Shown here: piece by piece, positions 1 to 10,200 of the stretch
Position numbering within the stretch: position 1 is the stretch's first letter
Layout: each line of letters starts with the position of its first letter
Source: a virus
Length of the DNA stretch: 61,069 nucleotides
Virus record (IMG/VR): IMGVR_UViG_3300035701_000033
Span: 1-61,069 of that record
Reading direction: 5' to 3' (one strand)
The notes under the pieces: generated by a model
Told to the model about the DNA's origin: nothing
The model's database searches: none
Seen by the model: only the letters and a program-made list of their open reading frames with translations
Program-made: the position numbers and the translations under genes

Positions 1-126
1 CTCGGGGAGAAAGATTTATGGATAGAAGCAACAAAGTACCTAGCAGCACCAGAGATGTTAATACATGCTTTTGCCCTTCTGGCCGGTGGGTTCGGTGCGC
101 CCCTAATGCGTTTTACCGGATATGCA
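1..126. repeat. Terminal direct repeat, left copy
   Basis: Bases 1-126 are identical to 60942-61067; the next base differs (G at 127, A at 61068). The repeat lies inside an open reading frame that continues seamlessly across the joint. This fits the overlap left when an assembler walks round a circular or circularly permuted phage molecule. A true short terminal repeat of the virion DNA is possible but less likely, because it would cut the primase-helicase gene. Confidence 0.9.
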
Positions 127-1284
127 GGGGCAGTACTGTCCATAGTAGGGAAGTCTGGAATTGGGAAGACTTTGATGGGAACTTTTATTTTGTCCCTTTA
201 CGGACGCCCTGAAAAACTATCCTGTCGGAAGGATGATACACCGAACGCTCTCATCTCACGGCTCGGCATCTTCGGATCATTACCAATGTATATCGATGAG
301 ACAAGTAATATTGATCCACTCGCCCTGAGTGATTTTGTTTACAAGATTACTCAGGGTCGGGACAAGGCACGGCTCACTCAAAAAGCTGTAGAAAAATCGA
401 ACCTCAATACATGGAATACTGTTACCATAACCTCATCAAATCATTCATTGATTGAACGTTTGGGTCAGGCCAAAGCAGATGCGTCCGCCGAAATTAATAG
501 GGTATTCGAAGTGTTCCCAATTGAGTCAGATTACTTGACACGCGAACTGGCTACGCATTTATACCGCACGATATCCATGAATTGTGGTTATGCTGGAGCA
601 GAATATATCAAATATCTGGTTCTGCATGCTGACGAACATCAAGCACAATTGGATAAACTGATATCACTGATCGAATCTCGGAGTGGGGGAACTGCGGAAG
701 AAAGGTTCTGGTCAGCATTGGGAGCTGTCGCCATTTACGGTGGACTGATCGCCAAGAAATTAGGACTCATTAAATTTGAAATTACCCCTATAATGGATTG
801 GTTCTGCGAGGCCATTTATGAAATGCGTGGATCTAAAAATGAACAGGTTACTTCACCAGCAGATGCACTAGCAACATTCATATCCCAATACGCTGGGAAT
901 ATTCTAGTCTGTGATAAACGTAAAGATGGTACCAATAAATCTTATGTCTTTGTATATCGGGAATTAAAAGGTGCAGTTTTCGGGCGACTAGAAATAGATA
1001 CCAAGAAACTCTATGTCTCCAAATCCAGATTGAAAGACTATTTTAAGACAGCATATATTTCTATGAAGCAATTCGCCGAAACCCTAAGTAACACACACCC
1101 ACGACCTATATTGCTTCGGGATAATGTACGTAAGAATCTCGGCAGTGGGGTTGACTATGTATCTACAATTGTTGAACCCTGTTTTGAATTTGACCTAACA
1201 ATCCCGGAACTTGGGTATGTTACCATGGCATTGGTATTCAATGCAGAGAAAGACAACGAGAATGAAGAAAGGAAAATAGCATGA
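1..1284 (+). CDS. Primase-helicase, C-terminal part (DUF927-type ATPase)
   Basis: This is the C-terminal 427 residues of the gene that starts at 59367; joined across the contig ends the protein is 952 residues. A Walker A motif GKSGIGKT lies at full-length residues 575-582, followed by the conserved layout of the DUF927 superfamily 3-like helicase domain found in phage and plasmid replication proteins. It should unwind DNA at the fork and is fused to an N-terminal primase. It is open from base 1 with no start codon of its own. The stop overlaps the next gene by ATGA, so translation is probably coupled. Confidence 0.88.
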   Translation, partial: LGEKDLWIEATKYLAAPEMLIHAFALLAGGFGAPLMRFTGYAGAVLSIVGKSGIGKTLMGTFILSLYGRPEKLSCRKDDTPNALISRLGIFGSLPMYIDETSNIDPLALSDFVYKITQGRDKARLTQKAVEKSNLNTWNTVTITSSNHSLIERLGQAKADASAEINRVFEVFPIESDYLTRELATHLYRTISMNCGYAGAEYIKYLVLHADEHQAQLDKLISLIESRSGGTAEERFWSALGAVAIYGGLIAKKLGLIKFEITPIMDWFCEAIYEMRGSKNEQVTSPADALATFISQYAGNILVCDKRKDGTNKSYVFVYRELKGAVFGRLEIDTKKLYVSKSRLKDYFKTAYISMKQFAETLSNTHPRPILLRDNVRKNLGSGVDYVSTIVEPCFEFDLTIPELGYVTMALVFNAEKDNENEERKIA

Positions 1285-1673
1285 AAGTATATCTGGCAGC
1301 ACGTTATTCGCAGAAAGGTGATATGCAATGTGTGGCTGCACTACTCGAAGCCAGAGGAATAGAAGTCACATCTACATGGTTGAAAGAACATTGGTCCCCC
1401 GGAATTACTATGGATCAGATTACCGAAGAAGAATTAGTAGATATTGCAGCACTGGATTTGGCTGACATTGATCGGGCAGATGGCGTGATTCTTTTCTCTC
1501 TTGATCCTTTAATTGCTGGGGTTCGGGGTGGTAGACATGTCGAATTCGGATATGCGCTTGGCAAAGATAAACCAATAGTTGTTGTTGGACCCAAGGAAAA
1601 TATATTCCATTACCTCCCTCGGGTTAAACATTGTGCCACAATCACTGAATTGTTCGTTATGTTAGGGGTCTAA
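1281..1673 (+). CDS. Nucleoside 2-deoxyribosyltransferase-like protein
   Basis: The 130-residue protein opens with a beta strand and YLAARYS, has the DIDRAD segment, and then RGGRHVEFGYALG. This is the pattern of the nucleoside deoxyribosyltransferase family, with an Arg/Ser-rich phosphate site and a conserved Glu in HVEFG. Family members cleave or exchange the N-glycosidic bond of deoxynucleosides or their monophosphates. It overlaps the primase-helicase stop by four bases and sits just upstream of a DUF5664-type gene, suggesting a nucleotide-pool role. Substrate is not inferable. Confidence 0.75.
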   Translation: MKVYLAARYSQKGDMQCVAALLEARGIEVTSTWLKEHWSPGITMDQITEEELVDIAALDLADIDRADGVILFSLDPLIAGVRGGRHVEFGYALGKDKPIVVVGPKENIFHYLPRVKHCATITELFVMLGV

Positions 1674-1674
1674 T

Positions 1675-1938
1675 ATGCCATTCATTAAACAAGAAGATAG
1701 AAAGAAATCGTTCCTTACATACTCACAGATTCCCGGCGAACGTTGCTACGCCCAGTATAAGGACATGATGGCAGCATGGATAGCATCCCCCCGTTGGGCT
1801 ACAGTGGACGCGATCCTCGCCAATTATATTCCAGATCAACTTAAACGTGCAGAATTTCTGGCATTTTTAGTATTCTTCAATCTTCATGTAATACCTTATG
1901 AAGAAATGAAGAGAAAGGAGAATGGAGATATATGTTAG
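1675..1938 (+). CDS. Conserved small phage protein (DUF6899-like)
   Basis: An 87-residue protein beginning MPFIKQEDRKK, the typical opening of a small family seen in phage replication regions (DUF6899 as I recall it). It is mostly helical by eye with no catalytic motif that I recognise. It starts one base after the preceding stop and overlaps the next start by seven bases, so it belongs to the same transcript. Function unknown. Confidence 0.7.
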   Translation: MPFIKQEDRKKSFLTYSQIPGERCYAQYKDMMAAWIASPRWATVDAILANYIPDQLKRAEFLAFLVFFNLHVIPYEEMKRKENGDIC

Positions 1939-2099
1939 ATATACCGAGTAAACTTCTTGATATCCGGTGTTCTTGCTGCCGCCAACGAGTACATTATGAT
2001 GGGCGAAAACAATGGTGTTTATGTAATATAGGCCCGGTATTTAATAAAAATCTTGAGTATGAAGTAGACCATGATCCATATAAATGGCTCTGGCCATAA
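1932..2099 (+). CDS. Small Cys-rich protein
   Basis: A 55-residue gene starting at ATG 1932, seven bases inside the end of the previous gene, behind GGAGATAT. It has two cysteine clusters, CSCC at residues 13-16 and CLC at 29-31, which could bind one zinc ion as a small treble-clef or ribbon. The C-terminus is rich in aromatic residues and ends in WLWP. No family recognised. The overlap and the good ribosome site argue that it is real. Confidence 0.65.
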   Translation: MLDIPSKLLDIRCSCCRQRVHYDGRKQWCLCNIGPVFNKNLEYEVDHDPYKWLWP

Positions 2100-2108
2100 G
2101 GAGAAAAA

Positions 2109-2156
2109 ATGAACTTACTATGCGAGGTACGGAGGACTAAAAATGCGAATATTTGA
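2109..2156 (+). CDS. Possible 15-codon leader ORF
   Basis: ATG at 2109 follows AAGGAGAAAAA and gives a 15-residue peptide. Its stop lies 14 bases inside the next gene, and it contains that gene's own ribosome site (ACGGAGGAC). This arrangement could couple or tune translation of the DUF5664-type gene. Coding status rests only on the ribosome site and position. Confidence 0.35.
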   Translation: MNLLCEVRRTKNANI

Positions 2157-2598
2157 AACAGGTGCAACCCGAGATAACAGTGATAGCAAGATCGACTATG
2201 ATGGATTTCTTTCGTCCTATGTACTTCGGGCATATGGGGAGTACATGCTAAAACACCAGACCCAAGCCGATGGTAAGAAGCGGGAATCTGATAATTGGCA
2301 GAAAGGTATACCAATTTCTGCATATATGAAATCTATGTATCGCCACTTTATGGATGTCTGGATGAATGTCAGGGGGATCAAATGCAGTGTTCTTCTGGAA
2401 GAAGCTCTGGTCGCGTTGTTCTTCAATGTCCACGGTATGCTGCATGAAGTAGTGAAACAACGATTAAATGAGGAGGCATATGAAAAATTCCAGAATGAAC
2501 TTTATGATGATATGAATATAACTGCAGATATAGAAAGGGCCTGTGGATGCGGAATTATACATCCTTGCCCAGTACATAGAAGCATTACCCAATTATAA
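2143..2598 (+). CDS. DUF5664-type (dATP/dGTP diphosphohydrolase N-domain-like) protein
   Basis: The 151-residue protein shows KIDYDGFLS, then ADGKKRESDNWQKGIP and YMKSMYRHFMDVW. This is the signature of DUF5664, which I recall being annotated as the N-terminal domain of dATP/dGTP diphosphohydrolase. A Cys/His-rich tail (CGCG...HPCPVH) is appended. Together with the deoxyribosyltransferase-like gene upstream and the phosphoesterase downstream it may process dNTPs. No PurZ or DatZ homologue is present, so it is not evidence for a Z-genome. Catalysis is inferred from the family only. Confidence 0.65.
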   Translation: MRIFETGATRDNSDSKIDYDGFLSSYVLRAYGEYMLKHQTQADGKKRESDNWQKGIPISAYMKSMYRHFMDVWMNVRGIKCSVLLEEALVALFFNVHGMLHEVVKQRLNEEAYEKFQNELYDDMNITADIERACGCGIIHPCPVHRSITQL

Positions 2599-2610
2599 CA
2601 TGGAGGCTAA

Positions 2611-3441
2611 ATGAAAACTAAACGAACGAACTTAATTGTTATATCAGATCTACACTGTGGATGCAGATTAGCTCTTTGCCCTCCCGGTGGAGTAAAATTG
2701 GATGATGGCGGGGTCTATATGGCCTCGAACTTCCAGAAGAAAATATGGAAAATGTGGCGCGAATTCTGGGATATCTGGGTTCCTATGGCTACACGAGGCG
2801 AAGTTTATGATGTATGTATCAACGGGGATTGTATCGATGGGAACCACCATAACAGCACTACACAGATCAGTCATAATCTTAAAGACCAGAAACGTATTGC
2901 TGAAATGATACTTCGACCTATTGTTGAAAACTGTCGCAACTTTTATATGGTTCGAGGTACTGAGGCGCATGTGGGGCAGTCAGGAGTGAATGAGGAAGAG
3001 GTTGCAGAAATCTTGGGGGCGATTCCTAATAAGGAAGGTCAGTACGCACGTCATGAACTTTGGTTATATGTAGGTGATTCTCTTGTGCATCTAATGCATC
3101 ATATCGGTTCTACAGGATCAGCGGCTTACGAATCTACAGCAGTACATAAGGAAATGACTGAAAGCCTTTGTGAAGCAGCAAGGCAAGGTCTAGAACCACC
3201 ATCTGTAATTATCCGAAGTCATCGACATCGTGCATTTAAAACTTCATTCCCTGCTGCTAGAGGGGAAATGATATCGGCAGTCAGTCCGGGATGGCAAGCT
3301 AAGACACCATTTGCATATAAAATCCCCGGAGGACGTATTTCTCTTCCTCAGTTCGGTGGTCTTATTGTTAGATCTGGGGACGAAGACCCTATCTTTGTGC
3401 GCCATAAAACTTGGCATATCGGCAGACCGGAGGCGGAATAA
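2611..3441 (+). CDS. Calcineurin-like metallophosphoesterase
   Basis: A 276-residue protein with the metallophosphoesterase motifs in order: DLHCG (DxH) at about residues 13-17, GDCIDG (GDxxD) near 72, an RGTEAH segment in place of GNHE near 115, and SHRHR (xHxH) near 204. These residues ligate a dinuclear metal centre. Phage members act on phosphodiesters or nucleotides; the substrate here is unknown. ATG follows TGGAGGCTAA, and the stop overlaps the next start (taATGa). Confidence 0.82.
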   Translation: MKTKRTNLIVISDLHCGCRLALCPPGGVKLDDGGVYMASNFQKKIWKMWREFWDIWVPMATRGEVYDVCINGDCIDGNHHNSTTQISHNLKDQKRIAEMILRPIVENCRNFYMVRGTEAHVGQSGVNEEEVAEILGAIPNKEGQYARHELWLYVGDSLVHLMHHIGSTGSAAYESTAVHKEMTESLCEAARQGLEPPSVIIRSHRHRAFKTSFPAARGEMISAVSPGWQAKTPFAYKIPGGRISLPQFGGLIVRSGDEDPIFVRHKTWHIGRPEAE

Positions 3442-3677
3442 TGATAGACATTAACTATGATGAATGGATCAAGGCTATTGAAGCAGCTGAGATAAAGAAT
3501 TCAGAAGTAGGATTGACCTCCAATGAACTGATGGATATAATTGGAAGTCGGGAACGGATCCGGAAGTTCCTACGGGACGGAATCAATAACGGTTCAATCA
3601 TCTTGGGGGAACGATATATCCCGAAAGATTGGGACGGCAGGGCAAGATACTACAAAGTTTATTCACTGCGCAAATAA
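3441..3677 (+). CDS. Small winged-helix-like protein
   Basis: A 78-residue protein. ATG at 3441 follows GGAGGCGG and is preferred over an upstream in-frame ATG at 3411 that lacks a site. The middle (LTSNELMDIIGSRERIRKFL) followed by a YIPKDWDGRARYYKVY strand-turn-strand resembles a small winged helix. It is the last gene of the rightward transcript, directly before the terminator. It may be a regulator; function unproven. Confidence 0.6.
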   Translation: MIDINYDEWIKAIEAAEIKNSEVGLTSNELMDIIGSRERIRKFLRDGINNGSIILGERYIPKDWDGRARYYKVYSLRK

Positions 3678-3710
3678 AGAAAGGGGGTTTTAAGCCCCCC
3701 TTTCTTTTTA
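3676..3710. terminator. Bidirectional rho-independent terminator
   Basis: A 12-bp perfect stem (3676-3687 AAAGAAAGGGGG with 3696-3707) and an 8-base loop. It is T-rich on the exit side and A-rich on the entry side, so it can stop both the rightward replication transcript and the leftward virion transcript that converge here. Confidence 0.9.
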
Positions 3711-3725
3711 TTCATCTCCATTTCA

Positions 3726-4259
3726 TTATTCTTCTATATGAAAACCAATCGGTTGTTTCTTATGCCGTTTTCTGATATTAAGTTTCTTCTGTGGTTCTTC
3801 TGTGGGTTTCTTTTCTTTTTCTATAACAGGTATCTTAGCTATAAGTTTTGCCAGTTTGGATTCATATTCAGTTTCTAATTCTCTGAATGCTCTAGCTGTG
3901 GCATGAACACTTACCTCATGTGCTGCTATGAATTGCTCGGCAAAATGTTGTGATAGTTCACGATCATTGATCTTTTCTACTATGGATTGCATAACTTCAG
4001 CCATTCCATTCTGATTGAGATGAATTAGTTCATGTACTATAACTGTTTCGGGGTCTTCACTATCTGCCACCATATTCAATTGCGCACAAGAACGCGAAGA
4101 ACAAGGAAGTATACATCCCTCAGTTTCGCCGGGGGTGATTCCGAGTTGGGATTCTACATCCTCATATTCTTTCTGGGAGAGTACATTAAAATCGATATCC
4201 CAATTCTGGAGACGTAATCGTTTTGCCCATTTATTACAGATTGATTGTAGCTTTTTCAT
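3726..4259 (-). CDS. Zincin-like metallopeptidase (HELIH)
   Basis: The 177-residue protein carries VIVHELIHL near residues 75-83, a classic HExxH zinc-peptidase motif, with a later AAHEVSVHA helix that could supply a third ligand. The N-terminal part (WAKRLRLQNWDIDF) resembles SprT-like or similar minimal metallopeptidases. The tail is Lys/Glu-rich. It is the last gene of the leftward late block, 15 bases after the giant virion protein. A role in virion maturation or host-protein cleavage is possible. Confidence 0.65.
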   Translation of the reverse strand: MKKLQSICNKWAKRLRLQNWDIDFNVLSQKEYEDVESQLGITPGETEGCILPCSSRSCAQLNMVADSEDPETVIVHELIHLNQNGMAEVMQSIVEKINDRELSQHFAEQFIAAHEVSVHATARAFRELETEYESKLAKLIAKIPVIEKEKKPTEEPQKKLNIRKRHKKQPIGFHIEE

Positions 4260-4274
4260 TTGCCACCTACCTTT

Positions 4275-7200
4275 CTATTCAGGTTGTTCAGCATTAGGGT
4301 AAAGCTTTTTAAAATGAGCCTCTTTAGTTTTCAGTATTTTTTCCAATAGAATCCTTTCCGCAGGAGTCGCTTTCTCCATGACCTTGCGTGCTTCATCAAG
4401 GGATAGGCGTTTGAATCCTGACGCTAATGGAGATAGTTTTGCCTCCGATTTAATCCGCTTTGCTGCGACTGTACTTATAATACCAGCTGCCACTGCTTCG
4501 TGCAAGTCATTTTCTGCATCGACGTTTTGCATGCGGAATTCTGAGGTTAATTTGGTCAGCATCTTGCTACGTTCAAATTCAACTGCAGTTTTAGTTGTTT
4601 TTGGCATACGTTCAGTTACGAATTTGCGAATCATTTTTTCCGCGGGTGTCCGATTCAGATCAGAGGGGGCTGGCATGATGCCAATGAAGGGTGCGCCCAT
4701 GGCTAGAGCTGTACCTCCGCGCTCTGCTTCTTTCTGCATACCACGAATCCAGAAAGGCATATACTGTTTAGCTGTGAAACCGACAAGCTGAGATGCCTGA
4801 GCAACAATGTTGTCGCCCTCATGACGAATCTCTGTACCATAGTAGTCTTTGTTCTGGATGATGTCACGACCCATACCAAGAGCAGGATGCAGTTTATGCA
4901 GTAGCGTGGTTCCCGGAGCTTCTGAGTATGCGAGTACGTCCTTCATGTAGGTCGGCAGCATGAAGCGTTCCTCAAACCCACGCTCGTCTACGTTACCGGT
5001 CCTGAATGCAATGAAGTCTCTACCCTCTGGGGCTTCACCGGTAAACAGGGCAGTCAATGCTCCGTTGGCAACTGCAGTGGTCAGCAGCAGTGACAGGGTA
5101 TAAGCAGTACGATCAGACATATTAGGTTTCTCGCCCTTAGCTACATTCCTGATTAGATCAGCCACGTCCTTAGCACCGCCGACGAGTTCGAGGATCGTAC
5201 CACCTGTCCACCCCGGAGCCCTTAGTGCGCCCTGTACCATGTTCTTAGCGACATTGTTCACGAAGAGGCGATCATATACGACCTGTCCCAGACGAGAATC
5301 GACACGGTTCCATATCTCCTGCATTGCTTCCCGGCGTTCTTTGAAGGATGCATTAGGATGTTCATTCATCCAGAAAGAACTCATGTCTGCAAAGACACCG
5401 AACTTCTGCCGGGGTACAAGCCATTCCATCAGAGGGCGAGCCATCTGCTCAATCATGGCGAACGGAGCCCGGACAGCAGCACCGATCTTATTCCCGTTGG
5501 CCCATGCTTCGAACATCTTCTCAGTGGTATGGGTCTGGAAGCGTGTATCCATTCCTTTCCTTGCCCCAGCAAGAACTGCATTCTCTGCGATCATGGGGAT
5601 GTCCATTCCATGAGTAATTCCTGCAGATGTCGGATCTGCCATGGCTGCGAGAACCTTACCACCGATCATCGGGTTACGGATAAACTCAGCCGGGGCTTCA
5701 GCAAGATACTTGACGCCGCTGGCAAAGTCGCCATTGGCTATTGCTTTCAAGCCCAGTGCGCCGTGACTTATGATCGCTTCGAGGGACGTGAATCCTGCAT
5801 GGAACATAGAGCCTACGCCGAGCTGCATTTGGTTCAGGTTGTTAGCTAGAGCCATGTAGCCAGAGAATGCTTTACCTATATACTTATTGTTATATAGGTT
5901 CTGGGAGAGGTAGTTGTTAATTACTTGAGCAACATCTTCCCGGACAGCATATTTATAAGACTTGAAGGAATCGAGAAGTTGAACACCATTGGCGTCTACA
6001 TCAGCCCGTTTGACAGTTCCATAGGTTCCGAGGATATTAAGTTCTCCCGGCTCCATCCCTTCCCCTGCGGGAACCAGACGAGCGAGGCCGTCAGATTCGA
6101 GGGACTGCAGCATCTTATGCGCTGCGATGTACCGATCCATTTCCCCGACCTTCATGAAGAATAGATCCATGGGGTTATTGGATACCAGTTTATGACCAGC
6201 TTCGATACCCTCATAGATATCCCCGAATACCCTTTTCTCTGCAAAGGACTTCCGGGTGTCCAGTGGACGTTTCGATATGGCAGTGCTGATGTCACGCATT
6301 GCATCGTCGGCGCGTTCCCAGTATCTTGGGAAATAAGGGTTCTCCCCTTCGCCGGTTCTGATATCCGTGAGTAGTCCTGTACCAAGTTGCTGGATTGTTT
6401 CTACTCTAGCATCGAACATCTCTTTCATGAAGTCGGCAATCTGCTGACGAGGTGCATCTATCTGAGGCTTCCCACTATCCATACGCGCCATGAAGTCATG
6501 TTGCTCACCTACCGGCATCTTGGCGAAGTATGTATCTGCCAGAGTCTTACCCTGTGAACGAACGAGGTCCATGACTGAAGTAACCGTAGAGACTTCGCCC
6601 TTGATACCTTTCATGATCTTGTCGATCTTGGTTGCAGACTGAAGTTGCTTATTCCACATTTCCCCCAGTACCTGACGGAATTCAGCCTGTGTCTGGAATG
6701 CAGCCTCGGAACGTGCGCCGGGGGCAAAGGCTCTACCTGCTTGGTCAATTGTTTCTCTTACATTCTTAATGGTATTAATGACCTTGGGCTTGACATCATC
6801 ATCAACGAACTTAGACTCCATCACGCTCTTGGCCATATCCTGAATTGCATATTTAGGTGCAGGTTTACCGAGAGAACCAAACATCTCCATGCTTTCTTTC
6901 GTGTATTTTCCATACATAGAATAGCGTTCTTCCATCTCACCCGATGCGAGTTTCTTGAATATGTTCTCATCAGTCATCATGAAAGTATTCTTGATGTTCT
7001 GGAAGAAATCTACAATCTTCTGCCAGTATACTTCAATGACGTTCTTCGGACGGTACTTCGGATTACCTGAGATTTTGTCAATATACGCCTGATATGCATC
7101 GGCCCGAGCTTCCTCGGTTGCATACTTCTTGGCGACGATATCTATCTCATGCCTAGTAAGAACTGAGTACTCAGCCCAATGCCATTTCTCGTGGTCGATG

Positions 7201-10200
7201 TTCTTGACACCGTTGGGGGTGAAGGACATGATGGTGTTCAACCCGAGTTCTGCAGCGGCAACTGGCATCTCTGTGGGTTTCAGCTCACGGCCATAGGCAC
7301 TCTCTGCAGCAATTCTTTCCCGAGGGGTCATGATGATTACGGACTGTTCCCGGAAAAGCATATCAGCCCCACCCGGAGTTTTCAGTTTGAACCCTTCAGG
7401 AGTTTCAGTGATCTGCGATTTCGGATATGCTTTCTGGATGATCTCTTTCGTAAGGGTCGGAGTAGTTCCACTGATGGCCTGTTCCAGAGCTTTAAGATTC
7501 TCAGCACTCAGACCACCTTCAGTTTTGATATGCTTATTCCCCAGTTCGGTAAGATCAACCCTGTCGTCCAGAACAGCGACGAGATCAGATCCGAACTTCT
7601 TGCCATAGGTATCCATCCATGCTTTATACTCAGAGCCGCGAGATGCTGCATTGGTATCGCCGCCGAGATCCGGGGTGACTCCGACTACCCTTGCTTTGAT
7701 TCCCAGACTGTCAATGACTGCCTGAGCTTCTGCAATGTCGTTCTTCAGTAGCGCACTTTCACGCCATGTGGAGCCCAAGACAACATCAGGATTACCATTG
7801 CGGTTCAGGATTTTGTTAAACTCTATGACTCTGGAAGGGTCGATGTTCCTACCACCCTCAGCGTTGGTATTGAATACACCGTCGATATCCAGACCGATCA
7901 CTTTCTTACTGGGGTTCGACAGAGCGATACCAGCTTCAGGAGTAGACTCTTGTTTACCGAGCATGTCCTCCATGGCAGCGCGATACTTCGACAGCACACG
8001 ATCAACCATGGCACCTGTCACCTTTTCACCCTGAGAGACAACAGCCATTTCTCCGTTGGCACCGATCCGCTGGATAACCAGATCATAAGCTCCCGGCTGG
8101 AAATCAGCTGCTTCCACTCCACGCAGGATGCCACCTTTACCTGAACGTGCATCGAAGCGAAGCCGTGGGGGTTCATTACCAGCACGACGAATTGCTTCCA
8201 GAGATGCCTCGGATTCACCAGATGCGTTCTCTTCAACTGCGAACTTCTTGGAGGGCATACCTTCTGCTTTGGCAAATGCACGATCAACGAACGCCCGAGC
8301 TTCAAGCGTCATCTCATCCATGTAATCGACAGTCAGTTTACCCTTAACCATTTCAGCTGTAGCGAGTACAGCCTGTGAGCGATCCATCAATTTGAGAGTA
8401 CCGTCCTTGCGAATGACAGCCATGTTCTCTGCAACCTGTACGAACCCACCCTCGGGAATTGCTTTCCCTTTAGGTAGGACTTTATCAGTAGCGGTTACTG
8501 GTGGGGCATCCACAATGGGTTCCTGTGCTGCAGCCTCTACCTTTACCTGTGGGGCGACCTTCGGGAAACGCTCATCGTGGTATGCCTGTAACAGTACGGC
8601 GCGTTCTGGGTTAAGATTCTGCGTCATGGCGATGTCTTTCTCAACCTGTGCTTTAGTCTTGGCATCGAACATCGCAACATCATCAGGAGAAAGACCGGTA
8701 CGCTCTGCTGATGCAGTTACTTCTTTTCCCGTTCTTTCGATAGGGCGATTGCTATTATTTGCTTCCTCGCCGCTTCTTTGGATTTCGGTTTTGGGCTGTT
8801 CCCTATATGTCCCTTCTCTTTCATCGACTGCGCCAGCTCTCTGAAGTTCTGTTCCTTGCTCCCCGGTCCTGATTTCAGTGGCATTGGGTGCCTCCTTCGT
8901 ACTATAATATTTCCCGGATTCCGGGTCGAAAGTATGGTTCTTGCCAACAGCTTCGGCAGCAGATATTTCATGAATCTGGCCGATAGACTTTTCTTCTCCG
9001 TTGGCGAATATATATTTTGCATTCCCCTCATTGTCGGTATGCATAATAGATTCTTGGTTGAACTTCTGCGCCAGTTTCTGCACCTTGGCTCTGTTCTCCG
9101 GGGTGTTCATAACCACGAAAGAGTCTTTGCCCATACCATCATATACACCTTGGACTCTCTTGAATTCCACACCAGCTGCCCGGAGTTCCTGCATAGCGGC
9201 AGTAGTATTAGATGCATCGGCTGCGGGGTCTATACCCTTGCTGACACTGAAGGTAAGTTGTTCGTTGAGTTCTGCGGGCGTTGCTTCAGGAGTTGATAGT
9301 TTAGTGTCAACCTTAGCAGCAAGATCAATATCAGGGTTGGCAATCTTCTCTTCAAGTGCGCTGATTATCTTCCCCCGAGATTTTGCAAGATCAACAGGAA
9401 TTGCTTTCTTGTTGATGATCGCGTCTAAAGCCATAGCACCAAAGCTTTCAGCCTCTGGGGATTTCGCTTCTTGTAAAGCACGTTGCACGTTCTCTGCAGC
9501 TGACCAACGTGCTGCTTCAGGAGCATTAGGATTACCAAGAATATTACGGAGCTTACGCAGTTCCATGGCTTTGTTGACACCAGATACTCCTTTGAACACT
9601 CCAGCGGTTAGAGCTGATTCAAGCCATGCTTCTGGATTTGCCCAGACTTCCTTCATTGCATCAGCTTCAGGACGTGCGCCTGACAGTGCTTCAGTTCCGA
9701 CTGTGGCAGCAGATGCCGCTTGCATGACACCTGTATTAGCGAGGATGTTCGCCCCAGCTCGTTGTGCCATACCTTTGAATGAAGGATTCAGGATCTCGGC
9801 GGCGGTCTTAGCAGCAGGAGCAAGACCCTCAGCATACTTGGCGACAGGACCCATGGCCAATGCGCCAAGTCCAGATACTGCGGCAGGAGCAGTAGCAGCT
9901 TTAATCGCTTCACTCTCTGGCATGCCCTGAGCCTTAGCTGATTCATAAGACCGTTCGAACTGGCCACCAGCCATCGACAAGGCGAAAGCAGGAAGTCCAA
10001 CCGGAGCAGATACAAGACCTGCAGCCAGTGGTGCCGTCGATGCGATAAGGTTCTCAGCGATATCGCCAGCCTTAGCCAGATATGGATGAGCAGCACGAGT
10101 TGCAGGAGTTACAGCTTCTTCCTCAGCAAGTTTCTTACCCCACTCTCTGAACCCTGTACCGATAGGTCTCTCCAGTGGTGCTGTTCCTTGATAAAGTGCA

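Noticed and set aside
1-126. True direct terminal repeats of a T7-like genome
   Set aside because: The repeat lies within a single gene that reads continuously through it, and the adjoining mismatch fits an assembly end artefact better.
2143-2598. Z-genome (2-aminoadenine) phage suggested by the DUF5664-type protein
   Set aside because: No PurZ-like adenylosuccinate synthetase or DatZ HD phosphohydrolase is encoded, so the domain alone does not support base replacement.
4378-9930. Numerous plus-strand frames of 60-309 codons opposite the giant virion gene
   Set aside because: They are antisense shadows of a GC-richer coding strand, without ribosome sites or recognisable domains.
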